From assembly GCA_017615055.1 (NCBI GenBank), contig JAGAAW010000018.1, positions 1 through 52,505 of the forward strand: 52,505 bases of DNA, written 5' to 3'. Within the stretch, counting starts at the first letter, position 1. Every line of letters starts with the position of its first letter. The position numbers were made by a program, and so were the translations under genes. The notes beneath the pieces were generated by a model. That model saw nothing but the letters and a program-made list of their open reading frames with translations. It searched no databases and was not told the DNA's origin. This document shows, piece after piece, positions 1-7,974 of this stretch. Source of the DNA: Fibrobacter sp. GTDB taxonomy: Bacteria > Fibrobacterota > Fibrobacteria > Fibrobacterales > Fibrobacteraceae.

Positions 1-491
1 AAGCCATATATATCTGTACCCCTGATATCTTCGTCCCAGTCGGTGGTCGCCTTGAGGGCGATGCCTGCCGAGTCTTTTCCCCCTTTTATTATACGGAAAA
101 AGTGGAATTTGATTTCGTCGTGTTCTGGCAGATGCCAGCCGCTGGGGCATGCACTCATGGCGGCGTCCCATGTGTAGAGGCGTCCGTATTTTTCCCTGTT
201 GGCAACGCTGTCGTCGTAACCGAAGCTGTTCTCGGTTTCGTAGGCCAGGTTTTCGGCCATCCATGTTTGGTCGCCTATGATTACGGTCTTGTATGTTCTG
301 CCGTCACGAGGGTCCGTGAGGGGCTCGTCCCAGACGGGGCCGATGGGTTCAACAGTTTCGCTTGATTCCGGGACGGGGTCATTGGCGCTGTCGTGGGTGT
401 AAAAATTCTGTGAATCGTCGTCGGCGCAGCTGGCGCAGAAAATGGCGGTCACAGGCAATAAAAGCTTGATTAGGTGAATGAAGGGTTTCAT
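1..491 (-). CDS. FISUMP-domain lipoprotein (partial, runs off left edge)
   Basis: The reading frame starts at the ATG complementary to 489-491 and stays open to the window edge (163 codons). The N-terminus is a hydrophobic signal (KPFIHLIKLLLPVTAIFC) followed by CASCADDD, so it is probably a lipoprotein with a non-ideal lipobox. After an acidic linker rich in Pro, Ser and Glu comes the signature of the Fibrobacter succinogenes major paralogous domain (TIGR02145): DGRTYKTVIIGDQTWMAEN, then YGRLYTWDAAMSACPSGWHLP. The family is abundant in Fibrobacter surface and secreted proteins, and its biochemical role is unknown to me. The C-terminal half lies outside the window. A TATATTTA box sits 11 nt before the start with no Shine-Dalgarno, so the transcript leader would be very short. 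It is transcribed divergently from the lipoprotein gene at 628. Confidence 0.9.
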   Translation of the reverse strand, partial: MKPFIHLIKLLLPVTAIFCASCADDDSQNFYTHDSANDPVPESSETVEPIGPVWDEPLTDPRDGRTYKTVIIGDQTWMAENLAYETENSFGYDDSVANREKYGRLYTWDAAMSACPSGWHLPEHDEIKFHFFRIIKGGKDSAGIALKATTDWDEDIRGTDIYG

Positions 492-500
492 ACTTTGTTC

Positions 501-508
501 TAAATATA
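501..508 (-). promoter_or_regulatory. -10 box of the FISUMP gene
   Basis: On the minus strand this reads TATATTTA, ending about 9 nt before the ATG at 491. It mirrors the plus-strand TATATTTA at 583-590 in the same divergent intergenic region. No clear -35 element was recognised. Confidence 0.45.
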
Positions 509-582
509 GGTTTATTGGGGTGGGGAAGGGCTTTGACGGGGGCGTTTCCGGGCAAAATTGGGCGAAAACAGGCCGTTTTTTC

Positions 583-590
583 TATATTTA
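583..590 (+). promoter_or_regulatory. -10 box of the 628 lipoprotein gene
   Basis: TATATTTA, preceded by a T-run and lying about 37 nt before the GTG start at 628. It matches the TATATTT-type boxes seen before other operon-leading genes in this window. Confidence 0.45.
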
Positions 591-627
591 TGTCCGAAAA
601 AATGTTCAACACGATTCGGAGTTCCGA

Positions 628-2055
628 GTGAAGAAGAAAAATATCGCGTTTTTGATTTTATGTGGTTTATTTGCCGCGATGCTTTCGGCATGCCTTTTCG
701 ATTCCGACGATACTGCACTCAGCAGCTGGCTTAACGACCAGGGCCTGCCCGACAGCTACAAGGTCCAGACTGTTACCATAGAAGACCTTACTCCTGTGTC
801 TGCGGAGGCGTATGCCGGCAAGACTGTCTTTTCTGCGTATGACAGGGCGCTTCTGGGGGCCCAGGCGGGGCTGAACCATGACCTCGTTCTCGATATTGCG
901 TTTAGGGATTCGACGTTCATCGACTCGCTGTCCAAATCGGATTCCGCTGCGGCTTTTGTTACCCTGTTCGTGCTCAATCCGTTCTATTCCGCGAAGTATT
1001 TCCCGGCCGATTCGCTCCCGTACGAAGAGACGCTCGACCTGAAGGTGGAATGGAAGCTCGATGTGGGTAAGGGCAAGCCCAAGGCGTTTGTTGACAGCAT
1101 CAAGGATATCAAGGATTCCGCTTGGCGCGAGGAACTTGCCGAATGGGAAGCGGACAATTCCGCCGATACCACGTACGAGCTTTCCATTGGCGCGAAGGAT
1201 TCCCTTGTGAAGATTCCCATGCCTTCTGCGCTGGTCGAGGACCTGAAAAATGCGGGTTCCGCGACGCACCTGCAGTTGCGTCTTTCCGCTCCGGATTCCA
1301 AGCGAGCCTACCGTATCTACGGTACGGGGAGTGGCCTTCCGCCTTTCATACGTGTGAAGACGTTCTCCGATACCACCTACAAGAACTTTACTGCATTCCG
1401 CATGAGCGAGGTGATTACCTACACGGATACCTGCGATGGCTGCCTCTTGCTCCATGGCGGCGTTCTCGATTCCATCGTGGTGGAGTACCCCACCGACAAG
1501 GTTCTCGAGGCCCTTTCAGATTTCTATGGCGATGCTTTCCCCTTCGACGAGGGTGACGGCTACGATGTGCGCCAGGCGGTGGTGCTTGCGCAGATTACGT
1601 TCCCGCGCGACGATTCCGAGGGCATAAATGAACTGGGACTGCCCATCCAGGTTGTGGTCGGTACGTTTATCGATAGCCTGGATACGGAAATCCGCAAGAT
1701 GGAAGAGTACAGGCTTAATCGCAAGATGATTGTTGAATCGGGACACCCGAACCTGGTGTTCTTCGATGGAGACTCGCTTTCGCTGCAGGTCACCTACGGC
1801 ATGCGCGACGTTATCAACCAGGCAAAGAGCGGGCGCAACCTCAAGATGATGGTGCGTCTCGGTTACCCGATGCTGCAGTCGATGGATTCTGCCTATGTGG
1901 ACTATGCGTTCAAGGATTCGACGACGGGCAAGACTGATACGTCGTACGTGTTCTTTAGCCATTTCGATTACGCCCGATACGACTTCGGTACATCGTTCAG
2001 CAAGCCGGCAACCTTAAAACTCTGGCTTGCCACCAAGCGCGGGGGTGAAGAATGA
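628..2055 (+). CDS. Outer-membrane-type lipoprotein of unknown function
   Basis: Start chosen at GTG 628 because GGAG lies at 618-621 and the product then begins with an ideal signal: KKKNIAF, a hydrophobic stretch, then the lipobox LSAC. Upstream in-frame ATG codons would add 50 residues with no signal character. The mature protein of about 455 residues is acidic and rich in Asp-Ser pairs and aromatic residues, with no catalytic motif I recognise. Its stop overlaps the next start as ATGA (2052-2055), so it is translationally coupled to the barrel protein downstream. A partnership of lipoprotein and barrel in the outer membrane is plausible, but this is inference from gene order only. Confidence 0.8.
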   Translation: MKKKNIAFLILCGLFAAMLSACLFDSDDTALSSWLNDQGLPDSYKVQTVTIEDLTPVSAEAYAGKTVFSAYDRALLGAQAGLNHDLVLDIAFRDSTFIDSLSKSDSAAAFVTLFVLNPFYSAKYFPADSLPYEETLDLKVEWKLDVGKGKPKAFVDSIKDIKDSAWREELAEWEADNSADTTYELSIGAKDSLVKIPMPSALVEDLKNAGSATHLQLRLSAPDSKRAYRIYGTGSGLPPFIRVKTFSDTTYKNFTAFRMSEVITYTDTCDGCLLLHGGVLDSIVVEYPTDKVLEALSDFYGDAFPFDEGDGYDVRQAVVLAQITFPRDDSEGINELGLPIQVVVGTFIDSLDTEIRKMEEYRLNRKMIVESGHPNLVFFDGDSLSLQVTYGMRDVINQAKSGRNLKMMVRLGYPMLQSMDSAYVDYAFKDSTTGKTDTSYVFFSHFDYARYDFGTSFSKPATLKLWLATKRGGEE

Positions 2056-3293
2056 AAAAGATTCTAGGTCTTATTGTTTGCCTTGTCGCGTTTACGCAGG
2101 CGTCGATGATAGGTCTCGATGCTCTCGGTGAAGAAAATGTGGTCGGCGGGTCTGCTGCCGCAGCTGGTCGTGGGTATGCGGGCGGTGCCAAGACGGGCGA
2201 GGCCGAGGGGCTTTCCGTTACCAACCCGGCCCGTATGGCTTTTGATACGAAGGTCGTGTTCAACCTGAACTTCCTTCTGGAATTCTATACGGCAGAGCGT
2301 CATGGCGATAGCTACTTCACGAAGAACCTTGCCATGCCGTCGTTCAACCTCTCGTTCCCGATGGGCGATTTTGGTGCGTTCGGCGTTTCCCTCTGGCAGC
2401 ATTATTCTTCTGTGATCCGCGAGGAAATCTCGGATTCTGCCAGTGCTGCCGAGGCGAAGATTGAATATAACGGTAGCGTGTACGAGATTGTGCCGACGTA
2501 TGCGGTGCGTCTCCCGTACCTCCGCAATATTTCTCTGGGTGCGGCGATGCACGTTGTGATGGGTAGCATGAAGCGCAGCCTTACGCTTGGCCCGAACAAG
2601 GATGCCGTTGCCGAAGAGGATGTGTGGGCGACCAACAACAAGGACATTACGGACTACGTGGATGGCTCCTGGGAAATTGAACACCATCCCGGCTACTACA
2701 CGGGTTCTATCCAGTATCGCGGGCGCCAGTCCTCGTTCTACTTCTCGTACACGACGGGCTATACGCTCTTGAACGAACTGGAATACAACTTCCGCTTCTC
2801 TGAAGTCGATACGCTTGTGCCGAGCAAGATTGACCGTCGCATCGAAGTCCCGGCCATGTTCGCGACCGGCGTCAACTACCGCCTGGCCAAGAGGCACAAC
2901 GTGATGATGGATTTGCAGTGGCGCGTCTGGGACGAGGATGTCGAGAACATAGGCCACAGTTACGATATGCGTAGCGTGACCAAGACACAGGATGACTTTG
3001 TCGCCTCTATCGGTTACCAGCGCGATGGTAGCGGACTTTACTACGATCCGTTCTGGGACAGGATTACGTACCGTGCAGGTGCATGGTTCAAGAACTGGTA
3101 CATCGAGGATGTCTATGAGATTGGCGGTTCTGTTGGTGCGAATTTCCCGCTGGGCAGGAAGGGCATTGCCGTGGATCTCGCTCTCCAGGGCGGCAAGCGT
3201 ATTTCTGAATCCAAGGGCAATTGGGAAGAGGTATTCCTGGGCGTGCGTCTCGGGTTGATGGGTATCGGGAGCTGGGGACAGTCCCGCAGGTAA
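2052..3293 (+). CDS. Predicted outer-membrane beta-barrel protein
   Basis: 413 residues with a Sec signal (MKKILGLIVCLVAFTQAS) and a probable cleavage site after QAS. The mature part starts with a Gly/Ala-rich segment (GGSAAAAGRGYAGGA) and a 'TNPARMAF' motif like that of FadL/PorV-type outer-membrane proteins, where 'NPA' follows the plug region. It continues with alternating hydrophobic/polar strands rich in Tyr, Trp and Phe (for example GAFGVSLWQHYSSV and RAGAWFKNWYIED) and ends in a barrel-like strand (EVFLGVRLGLMGIGSW). I therefore infer a barrel of roughly 12-14 strands, possibly for transport of hydrophobic compounds or as a secretion accessory. It overlaps the preceding lipoprotein gene by 4 nt. 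Confidence 0.7.
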   Translation: MKKILGLIVCLVAFTQASMIGLDALGEENVVGGSAAAAGRGYAGGAKTGEAEGLSVTNPARMAFDTKVVFNLNFLLEFYTAERHGDSYFTKNLAMPSFNLSFPMGDFGAFGVSLWQHYSSVIREEISDSASAAEAKIEYNGSVYEIVPTYAVRLPYLRNISLGAAMHVVMGSMKRSLTLGPNKDAVAEEDVWATNNKDITDYVDGSWEIEHHPGYYTGSIQYRGRQSSFYFSYTTGYTLLNELEYNFRFSEVDTLVPSKIDRRIEVPAMFATGVNYRLAKRHNVMMDLQWRVWDEDVENIGHSYDMRSVTKTQDDFVASIGYQRDGSGLYYDPFWDRITYRAGAWFKNWYIEDVYEIGGSVGANFPLGRKGIAVDLALQGGKRISESKGNWEEVFLGVRLGLMGIGSWGQSRR

Positions 3294-3313
3294 TTTTTCG
3301 AAGGAGGCTAGTA

Positions 3314-4480
3314 ATGGCTACGAAAAAAACAGCAAAGACGAAGGCCACCAAGAAGGTGGTAGAAAAGGCCGTAAAGGAAACGACCTCCAAGATCAAGAAG
3401 ACCGTGAAGTCTGTCGCGAAGGAAGCCGAGAAGGTGGCAACCAAGGTCGCGACAAAGACGGCTACGGCAAAGGCCGCTGTCAAGACGGCCGCGAAGACTG
3501 CTACGAAGTCTGCAACAAAGCCTGTTGCAAAGATTGCCGCGAAGGTGACGGCTAAGGCTTCGGCAAAGTCTGCCCCGAAGGCGTCGGAACAGACCGATGT
3601 CGTGCTCAAGTCTACCGAAAGGAAGCCTGCGAAGACGGTGAAGGTTGCCGCCCCGAAGGCTGCCGCAAAGCCTGTTACGAAGACCGCCAGCATGGCGCAG
3701 AACTTCGACCCTGAATACCTCGTGCTCATGCAGAAGGACCCGAACTGGATGCAGGCCTTCTGGGAAGTTTCCGAGGACCGTATCAAGCGTGCCAAGAAGG
3801 GCAAGGGCAAGTTGGTGCTCCGCCTGTTCGACGTTTCGGGTGACCTTACCGTGAAGCGTGCCAAGAAGCGCAAGTTCCGCGACGTGGTGGTTCCTGCCGA
3901 TGCCCGCAGCTGGTATGTGGAAAACAAGGCTACCGACTCTACGGTTGCCGTGCTCGGCTTTGCGCAGGGCAAGAACTTTATGCCGCTCGTGGAATCTGTC
4001 CCGGTGCAGGCTTACTCTCCGGAAGGTTCCGAAGTGAATGTCGATGACGTGTTCGTGAAGGCATCCCTCGGTGGTGCCGCCATGGGCGGCTTCGGCAGTT
4101 CAGGACTTTCGAGCATGTCTGCGAAGAACTGGCTCGAAAATGCGCTCGGCACGCTCTCCAGCTCTTCGGGCTCCATGTTCTCCGGCGCACTTTCCAGTGC
4201 CGCCCTCAAGAGCAACAAGCTGGAACTCCCGAAGGATTCCGTGAACTACGGCAAGGATTTCTTCCTGTGGGTCAAGACCCGCCTGATCGTCTACGGCGGA
4301 ACCCGCCCGGATGCACACCTCCAGGTGCGTGGCGAACCGTTCCCGCTGAACCCGGATGGCACCTTCAGCTTTGAGGAAGACCTGCCGGACTGCACGAAGA
4401 TTATTCCGGTGTTCGCTACCGACAAGGATGGCGACTTCCCGACAACGATCGTGCCTATCGTCGTAAAGCGTACGGAGTAG
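3314..4480 (+). CDS. DUF4912 protein with histone H1-like Lys/Ala tail
   Basis: Start chosen at ATG 3314 because AAGGAGG lies just upstream (3301-3307); an in-frame upstream start would run inside the preceding gene. 388 residues. Residues 1 to about 127 are a low-complexity Lys/Ala/Thr/Val tail (repeats such as KTAAKTATKSATKP) like histone H1 or AlgP-type tails. From about 130 the DUF4912 domain begins: YLVLMQKDPNWMQAFWEVSE, then LVLRLFDVSG and ARSWYVEN. A second conserved block near the C-terminus (GGTRPDAHLQVRGEPF, NPDGTFSF) is usual for this family. DUF4912 genes are commonly found next to GH57 (DUF1957) glucan enzymes, exactly as here. The molecular role is not established. The basic tail could bind nucleic acid or a polyanionic surface. 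Confidence 0.85.
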   Translation: MATKKTAKTKATKKVVEKAVKETTSKIKKTVKSVAKEAEKVATKVATKTATAKAAVKTAAKTATKSATKPVAKIAAKVTAKASAKSAPKASEQTDVVLKSTERKPAKTVKVAAPKAAAKPVTKTASMAQNFDPEYLVLMQKDPNWMQAFWEVSEDRIKRAKKGKGKLVLRLFDVSGDLTVKRAKKRKFRDVVVPADARSWYVENKATDSTVAVLGFAQGKNFMPLVESVPVQAYSPEGSEVNVDDVFVKASLGGAAMGGFGSSGLSSMSAKNWLENALGTLSSSSGSMFSGALSSAALKSNKLELPKDSVNYGKDFFLWVKTRLIVYGGTRPDAHLQVRGEPFPLNPDGTFSFEEDLPDCTKIIPVFATDKDGDFPTTIVPIVVKRTE

Positions 4481-4510
4481 GCTAGCCTGCTCGAAACCCA
4501 CGAGGACTCA

Positions 4511-6127
4511 TTGTCCGCGCCCGGTAAAATACACCTGCTACTGCACGCGCACTTGCCTTTTGTGCGCGAGCCCGAATATGACCGGTTCCTGGAAGAGAAC
4601 TGGTTTTTCGAGGCTATGGCGGAGACGTACCTGCCGCTTATTCAGATGCTTCGCCGCCTGCAGGAGAAGGGAGTGCCGGGGACGCTCAACCTGAGCGTTT
4701 CCTCTGCGCTCCTCGCGATGCTTACCGACAGTTTGTTGCTGGAAAAGTTCACGCGTCATCTGCACAGGCAGATGGAACTCATCGAGAAGGATCGTGAACG
4801 TGCCCGTGGGAATGACGAGCTTTCGCCCGTAGTGGATTTCTATTACCGTCGTCAGGTTGCACTCATAGACACGTGGGAACGCGATTGCAAATGCGAGATT
4901 GTGCCTGCGCTAAGGCAACTTGAGGATTGCGGAAAGCTGAACCTCCTTACCTGCGTGGGGACGCACCCGTTTTTACCCGCATATCAGTCTGACGTGCAGG
5001 CGATTAAACTGCAGTTGGGTGTCACGGTGCGAGCTTTCGAAGAAGCCTTCGGGCGGAGGCCCAGCGGGCTTTGGCTCCCCGAGTGTGGGTATTTTGAGGG
5101 GCTGGACACGCTCCTTGCCGAGTTCGGGTTCAAGTACTTCTTCCTCGAGACCCACGGCGTGCTTTTGGCTAGACCCACGCCCAAGTACGGAGTATTTGCG
5201 CCAATAAAGACCCCTGCGGGGCTTTATTGCATGGGCCGCGAACAGGCGAGCTCCATGGAGGTATGGAGCCGCAAGACGGGTTACCCGGGGCATCCCGAGT
5301 ACCGCGAATTCTTCAAGGATATCGCAAGCGAACGCGACCGCAACTACCTGGGCGATTACTTTATGGCGGGCGATACTCCTATCGAGACCGGCCTCAAGTA
5401 CTACCGCATTACCGGCAGCGAAGACAAGCAGATTTATCGCCCGTGGAACGCGATGCGCCTGGTAGAGGACCACGCGCGACTCTTTGTGGCGAACCGCGAG
5501 GCTACCGTCACCGAACTGCTCCCGAACATGGAAGGCAACAAGGTGTCTATCCTGTGCCCCTACGATGCGGAACTCTTTGGACACTGGTGGTTCGAGGGCC
5601 CGCTGTTTATCGAGAAGATGTTCGAGCGTGCCGCCGCATCCAACACAGTGGAGATGGCTTCGCTCGAGACCACGATGTATTCCTCCTGCGACGGGGCGGT
5701 GCATAGCCCAATATTCTCCTCATGGGGCGAGGGCGGTTTTGGTGAAGTCTGGATGAACGACGAGGTGAGTCACGCGTACCCGCTATTCTTCCGCATGCGC
5801 GGCATGATGGAAGAGTTCCGCCGCGCGCTCGTTGCCCGCGAGAAGAAGGGTAAGACTGCGCAGACAAAACTGTTCCGCAGGTTCTACGCGCAGATGGCCC
5901 GCGAACTCCTGCTGTTCCAGGCTTCGGACTGGGCGTTCATGATTCACAACAAGTCTGCGGCAGACTACGCGCGCTTCCGCGAGAATACGCACTATAGGAA
6001 CGTGTGTGCGCTATATGCCGCTGCGATGACCGGCCTTGCGATGGGCCGCAAACGGCCCGATACTTCGCTTTTGACTAAGCTCGAGAACCAGGATAACATA
6101 TTCCCGTGGATTGGGGAGTTGCTTTAA
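4511..6127 (+). CDS. GH57 1,4-alpha-glucan branching enzyme (DUF1957 type)
   Basis: 538 residues, starting at a TTG (4511) 4 nt after GAGGA (4502-4506). GH57 motifs are intact: HAHLPFV (residues 12-18, motif 1), WLPECGY with the nucleophile Glu191 (motif 3), and YDAELFGHWWFEG with acid/base Asp352 (motif 4). The spacing matches branching enzymes such as T. kodakarensis TK1436 (Glu183, Asp354). The C-terminal helical domain (LLLFQASDWAFMI and following) is the usual DUF1957 region. It should transfer alpha-1,4 glucan chains to form alpha-1,6 branches in cytoplasmic glycogen; Fibrobacter is known to store glycogen. It lies 30 nt after the DUF4912 gene and is the last gene of its operon, followed by the terminator at 6241. 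Confidence 0.92.
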   Translation: MSAPGKIHLLLHAHLPFVREPEYDRFLEENWFFEAMAETYLPLIQMLRRLQEKGVPGTLNLSVSSALLAMLTDSLLLEKFTRHLHRQMELIEKDRERARGNDELSPVVDFYYRRQVALIDTWERDCKCEIVPALRQLEDCGKLNLLTCVGTHPFLPAYQSDVQAIKLQLGVTVRAFEEAFGRRPSGLWLPECGYFEGLDTLLAEFGFKYFFLETHGVLLARPTPKYGVFAPIKTPAGLYCMGREQASSMEVWSRKTGYPGHPEYREFFKDIASERDRNYLGDYFMAGDTPIETGLKYYRITGSEDKQIYRPWNAMRLVEDHARLFVANREATVTELLPNMEGNKVSILCPYDAELFGHWWFEGPLFIEKMFERAAASNTVEMASLETTMYSSCDGAVHSPIFSSWGEGGFGEVWMNDEVSHAYPLFFRMRGMMEEFRRALVAREKKGKTAQTKLFRRFYAQMARELLLFQASDWAFMIHNKSAADYARFRENTHYRNVCALYAAAMTGLAMGRKRPDTSLLTKLENQDNIFPWIGELL

Positions 6128-6155
6128 CCTGCGCTATTAAATAATGTTGGCTTCA

Positions 6156-6292
6156 TCGTGTGCTCCGCACGCTTTAACACGACCGCTCGTTCGTTATTGC
6201 TGGTGAAAAAACTCTGGTTTCTCACTCGCTCTCGCCATCGCGACTCGTTAATACGAGTCGTTTTTGGCTCACGGATTCACTTCGTTCAAGTG
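6156..6292. repeat. Intergenic spacer with several short hairpins
   Basis: Between the convergent GH57 and protease genes. Visible inverted repeats are TCGTGT/ACACGA (6156-6161 with 6177-6182, with GTGC/GCAC nested inside), the terminator stem at 6241-6260, and CACTT/AAGTG (6278-6282 with 6288-6292). No coding potential was seen. The style resembles the hairpin-rich spacer at 23567-23705. Confidence 0.4.
6241..6265 (+). terminator. Intrinsic terminator after the GH57 gene
   Basis: Perfect 8-bp stem CGACTCGT/ACGAGTCG (6241-6248 with 6253-6260), loop TAAT, followed directly by TTTTT (6261-6265). The minus-strand reading has no T-run, so it serves only the plus-strand operon. Confidence 0.85.
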
Positions 6293-6318
6293 TTCGCTTT
6301 ATATTTTTGCGTGCAATC

Positions 6319-7974
6319 CTAGTACACGACTAGGAATTTCTGCGTCTTGCCGCTGGAGCCGGCGCGGAAGCGGTACACGCCGGGTTTCATCGAGTCCTTT
6401 ACCTTGTCTGCGTCGATGCAGTGCGTCGTTCTTTCGTAGGGCTCGCGCAGCACTAGGTCTCCGCGGGCGTTCCTTATCTCGATAAACTTCTTGGATTCGG
6501 GGAGCGGCGTAAAGCAGAGCGAGCCGTTGCCGCGCCAGGGCATGGGGTAGGCGCGCAGCGTGGAATCCTTGACAATCTCGGGGATGAGTTTCGGGTCGTC
6601 AAAACTGCTGAATACCCACATGATGGAATCTGCGAAGAAGGAGTCCTTCAGTATGGAATCGAGCGCTGACGTGTTCGAGATTCCGCGGATGTCTATCTTG
6701 TCGCCGTTGAACACGAGTGCCGATGCCTTGCCCTTGTAAGTGTCGATGTTCGGGATTCCGCCCCTGTAGAAGTTGAAGGCGTATACAGGCGCTTGGGGGG
6801 CAAAACGGTCGTGATCGGAAGAGTCTTTGATGGTTTCAGTGGGGATGGCGATGGGGTGGCCCCATTCGGACTGGTCCTCGTAAATCCAATGTGACTTGCT
6901 TACAGATTTCGCGTTCTTCCCAGAGAGTGCGATGGAGGTCGCAAAGTCGTGAAACAGCGAATCGCCTTCCAGTTTTCGCTTGTCAAGAATCTTCTTGAAG
7001 TGTTCCTTGAAGGCTGTATTTGGCGCGGTTTCGAAAAGTTCCCAGATTTCCTTGTCAAAGTGCTTGTCTACGTGGGTGTAGAGGTACAGGTATAATATTG
7101 CAAGGCAGTAGTCGTCCTTTAGATTATCTAGGGGGGTTCCCGTGAAGCCGAAGATCCTGTTGAGGTACAGGATGTAGTCGTTTATTTCGGGTGCACCGAG
7201 TTCCTCGTTTGCCGCCGCGGAAGCCTCTATCCAGTAAGTCCAGTGGTTGTACAGGTCCATGTAGCGCAATTGCACGGCATGGAACATCTCGTGGAATATG
7301 GTTACGCGGATGCCCTTGGCGAAATTCTCGTTGTAGGAGTACTGGTATGTCGTGTTGTACAGGGTGACCGTCGAGGCGAGGTAGTGGCATTCCTTGCCAT
7401 CGCTTTCGACGGAGGCTGTGGTGGTTGAGCCCTCCGGTACGTACTTGAAGTCGTTATCGATGATGATTTCGGACTTGTGGTAATCCTTGGGGCTTGAGTA
7501 TGTCACGCCGTAGCATCCGTTGCAGGCGTCTGCCTTGAGCACGCTTCTCGGGTCACGGAGAAAGTCGAGCTCTGCGACCTCGACCGGGTAGAAGCCATCC
7601 TTTACCGGCATCTGGAAGTGGCTTGTGGTATCGAGCCCGAGGGGGGCGCGCATTCTCATGGTCTTCGTGTGGAATGTGAGTGCCTTCTCGAGTGTTACGG
7701 CAAGCGAGTCGATGAATTCGGGCGAGGTGGCGTGCGGGCCTTCACCGAGCGTGTAGAATATCTGGAAGTGTTCCGTTTCGCGGGTGTAGACGCTGTCGTA
7801 GTATTCGCGTGCGTCGCAGTCCTTAATCCGGGTTGCGGCGGCTGGGTGCAGCACGCTTTTGGGCTGCTTGCTGTTCTGGATTGCAAAGTGCATGCCGCAC
7901 TTGCCCCCGTGTGCGGAGGCTGTGCTCGTGAGCGTGAGCGCAAGGGCAAGAATGGCCAGGGGAAACTTACGCAT
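6319..7974 (-). CDS. Secreted zinc metalloprotease-like protein (HExxH)
   Basis: Start chosen at ATG 7974: GGGAGG lies 5 nt upstream and the product then begins with a clean Sec signal (MRKFPLAILALALTLTSTASA). A start at 7995 would add seven residues before the signal. The protein has 551 residues. HEMFHAVQ at residues 228-235 gives the HExxH zinc site, followed by 'YWIEASAAANEEL', which could supply the third Glu ligand. This arrangement resembles the MXAN_6640 family of putative metalloproteases. The last ~80 residues (GNGSLCFTPLP, then GVYRFRAGSSGKTQKFLVVY) look like the small beta-sandwich that ends many exported Fibrobacter proteins and may be a secretion or sorting tail. The start overlaps the UbiD stop by 8 nt (ATGCGTAA), so the two genes are coupled although their functions seem unrelated. 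Confidence 0.75.
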   Translation of the reverse strand: MRKFPLAILALALTLTSTASAHGGKCGMHFAIQNSKQPKSVLHPAAATRIKDCDAREYYDSVYTRETEHFQIFYTLGEGPHATSPEFIDSLAVTLEKALTFHTKTMRMRAPLGLDTTSHFQMPVKDGFYPVEVAELDFLRDPRSVLKADACNGCYGVTYSSPKDYHKSEIIIDNDFKYVPEGSTTTASVESDGKECHYLASTVTLYNTTYQYSYNENFAKGIRVTIFHEMFHAVQLRYMDLYNHWTYWIEASAAANEELGAPEINDYILYLNRIFGFTGTPLDNLKDDYCLAILYLYLYTHVDKHFDKEIWELFETAPNTAFKEHFKKILDKRKLEGDSLFHDFATSIALSGKNAKSVSKSHWIYEDQSEWGHPIAIPTETIKDSSDHDRFAPQAPVYAFNFYRGGIPNIDTYKGKASALVFNGDKIDIRGISNTSALDSILKDSFFADSIMWVFSSFDDPKLIPEIVKDSTLRAYPMPWRGNGSLCFTPLPESKKFIEIRNARGDLVLREPYERTTHCIDADKVKDSMKPGVYRFRAGSSGKTQKFLVVY

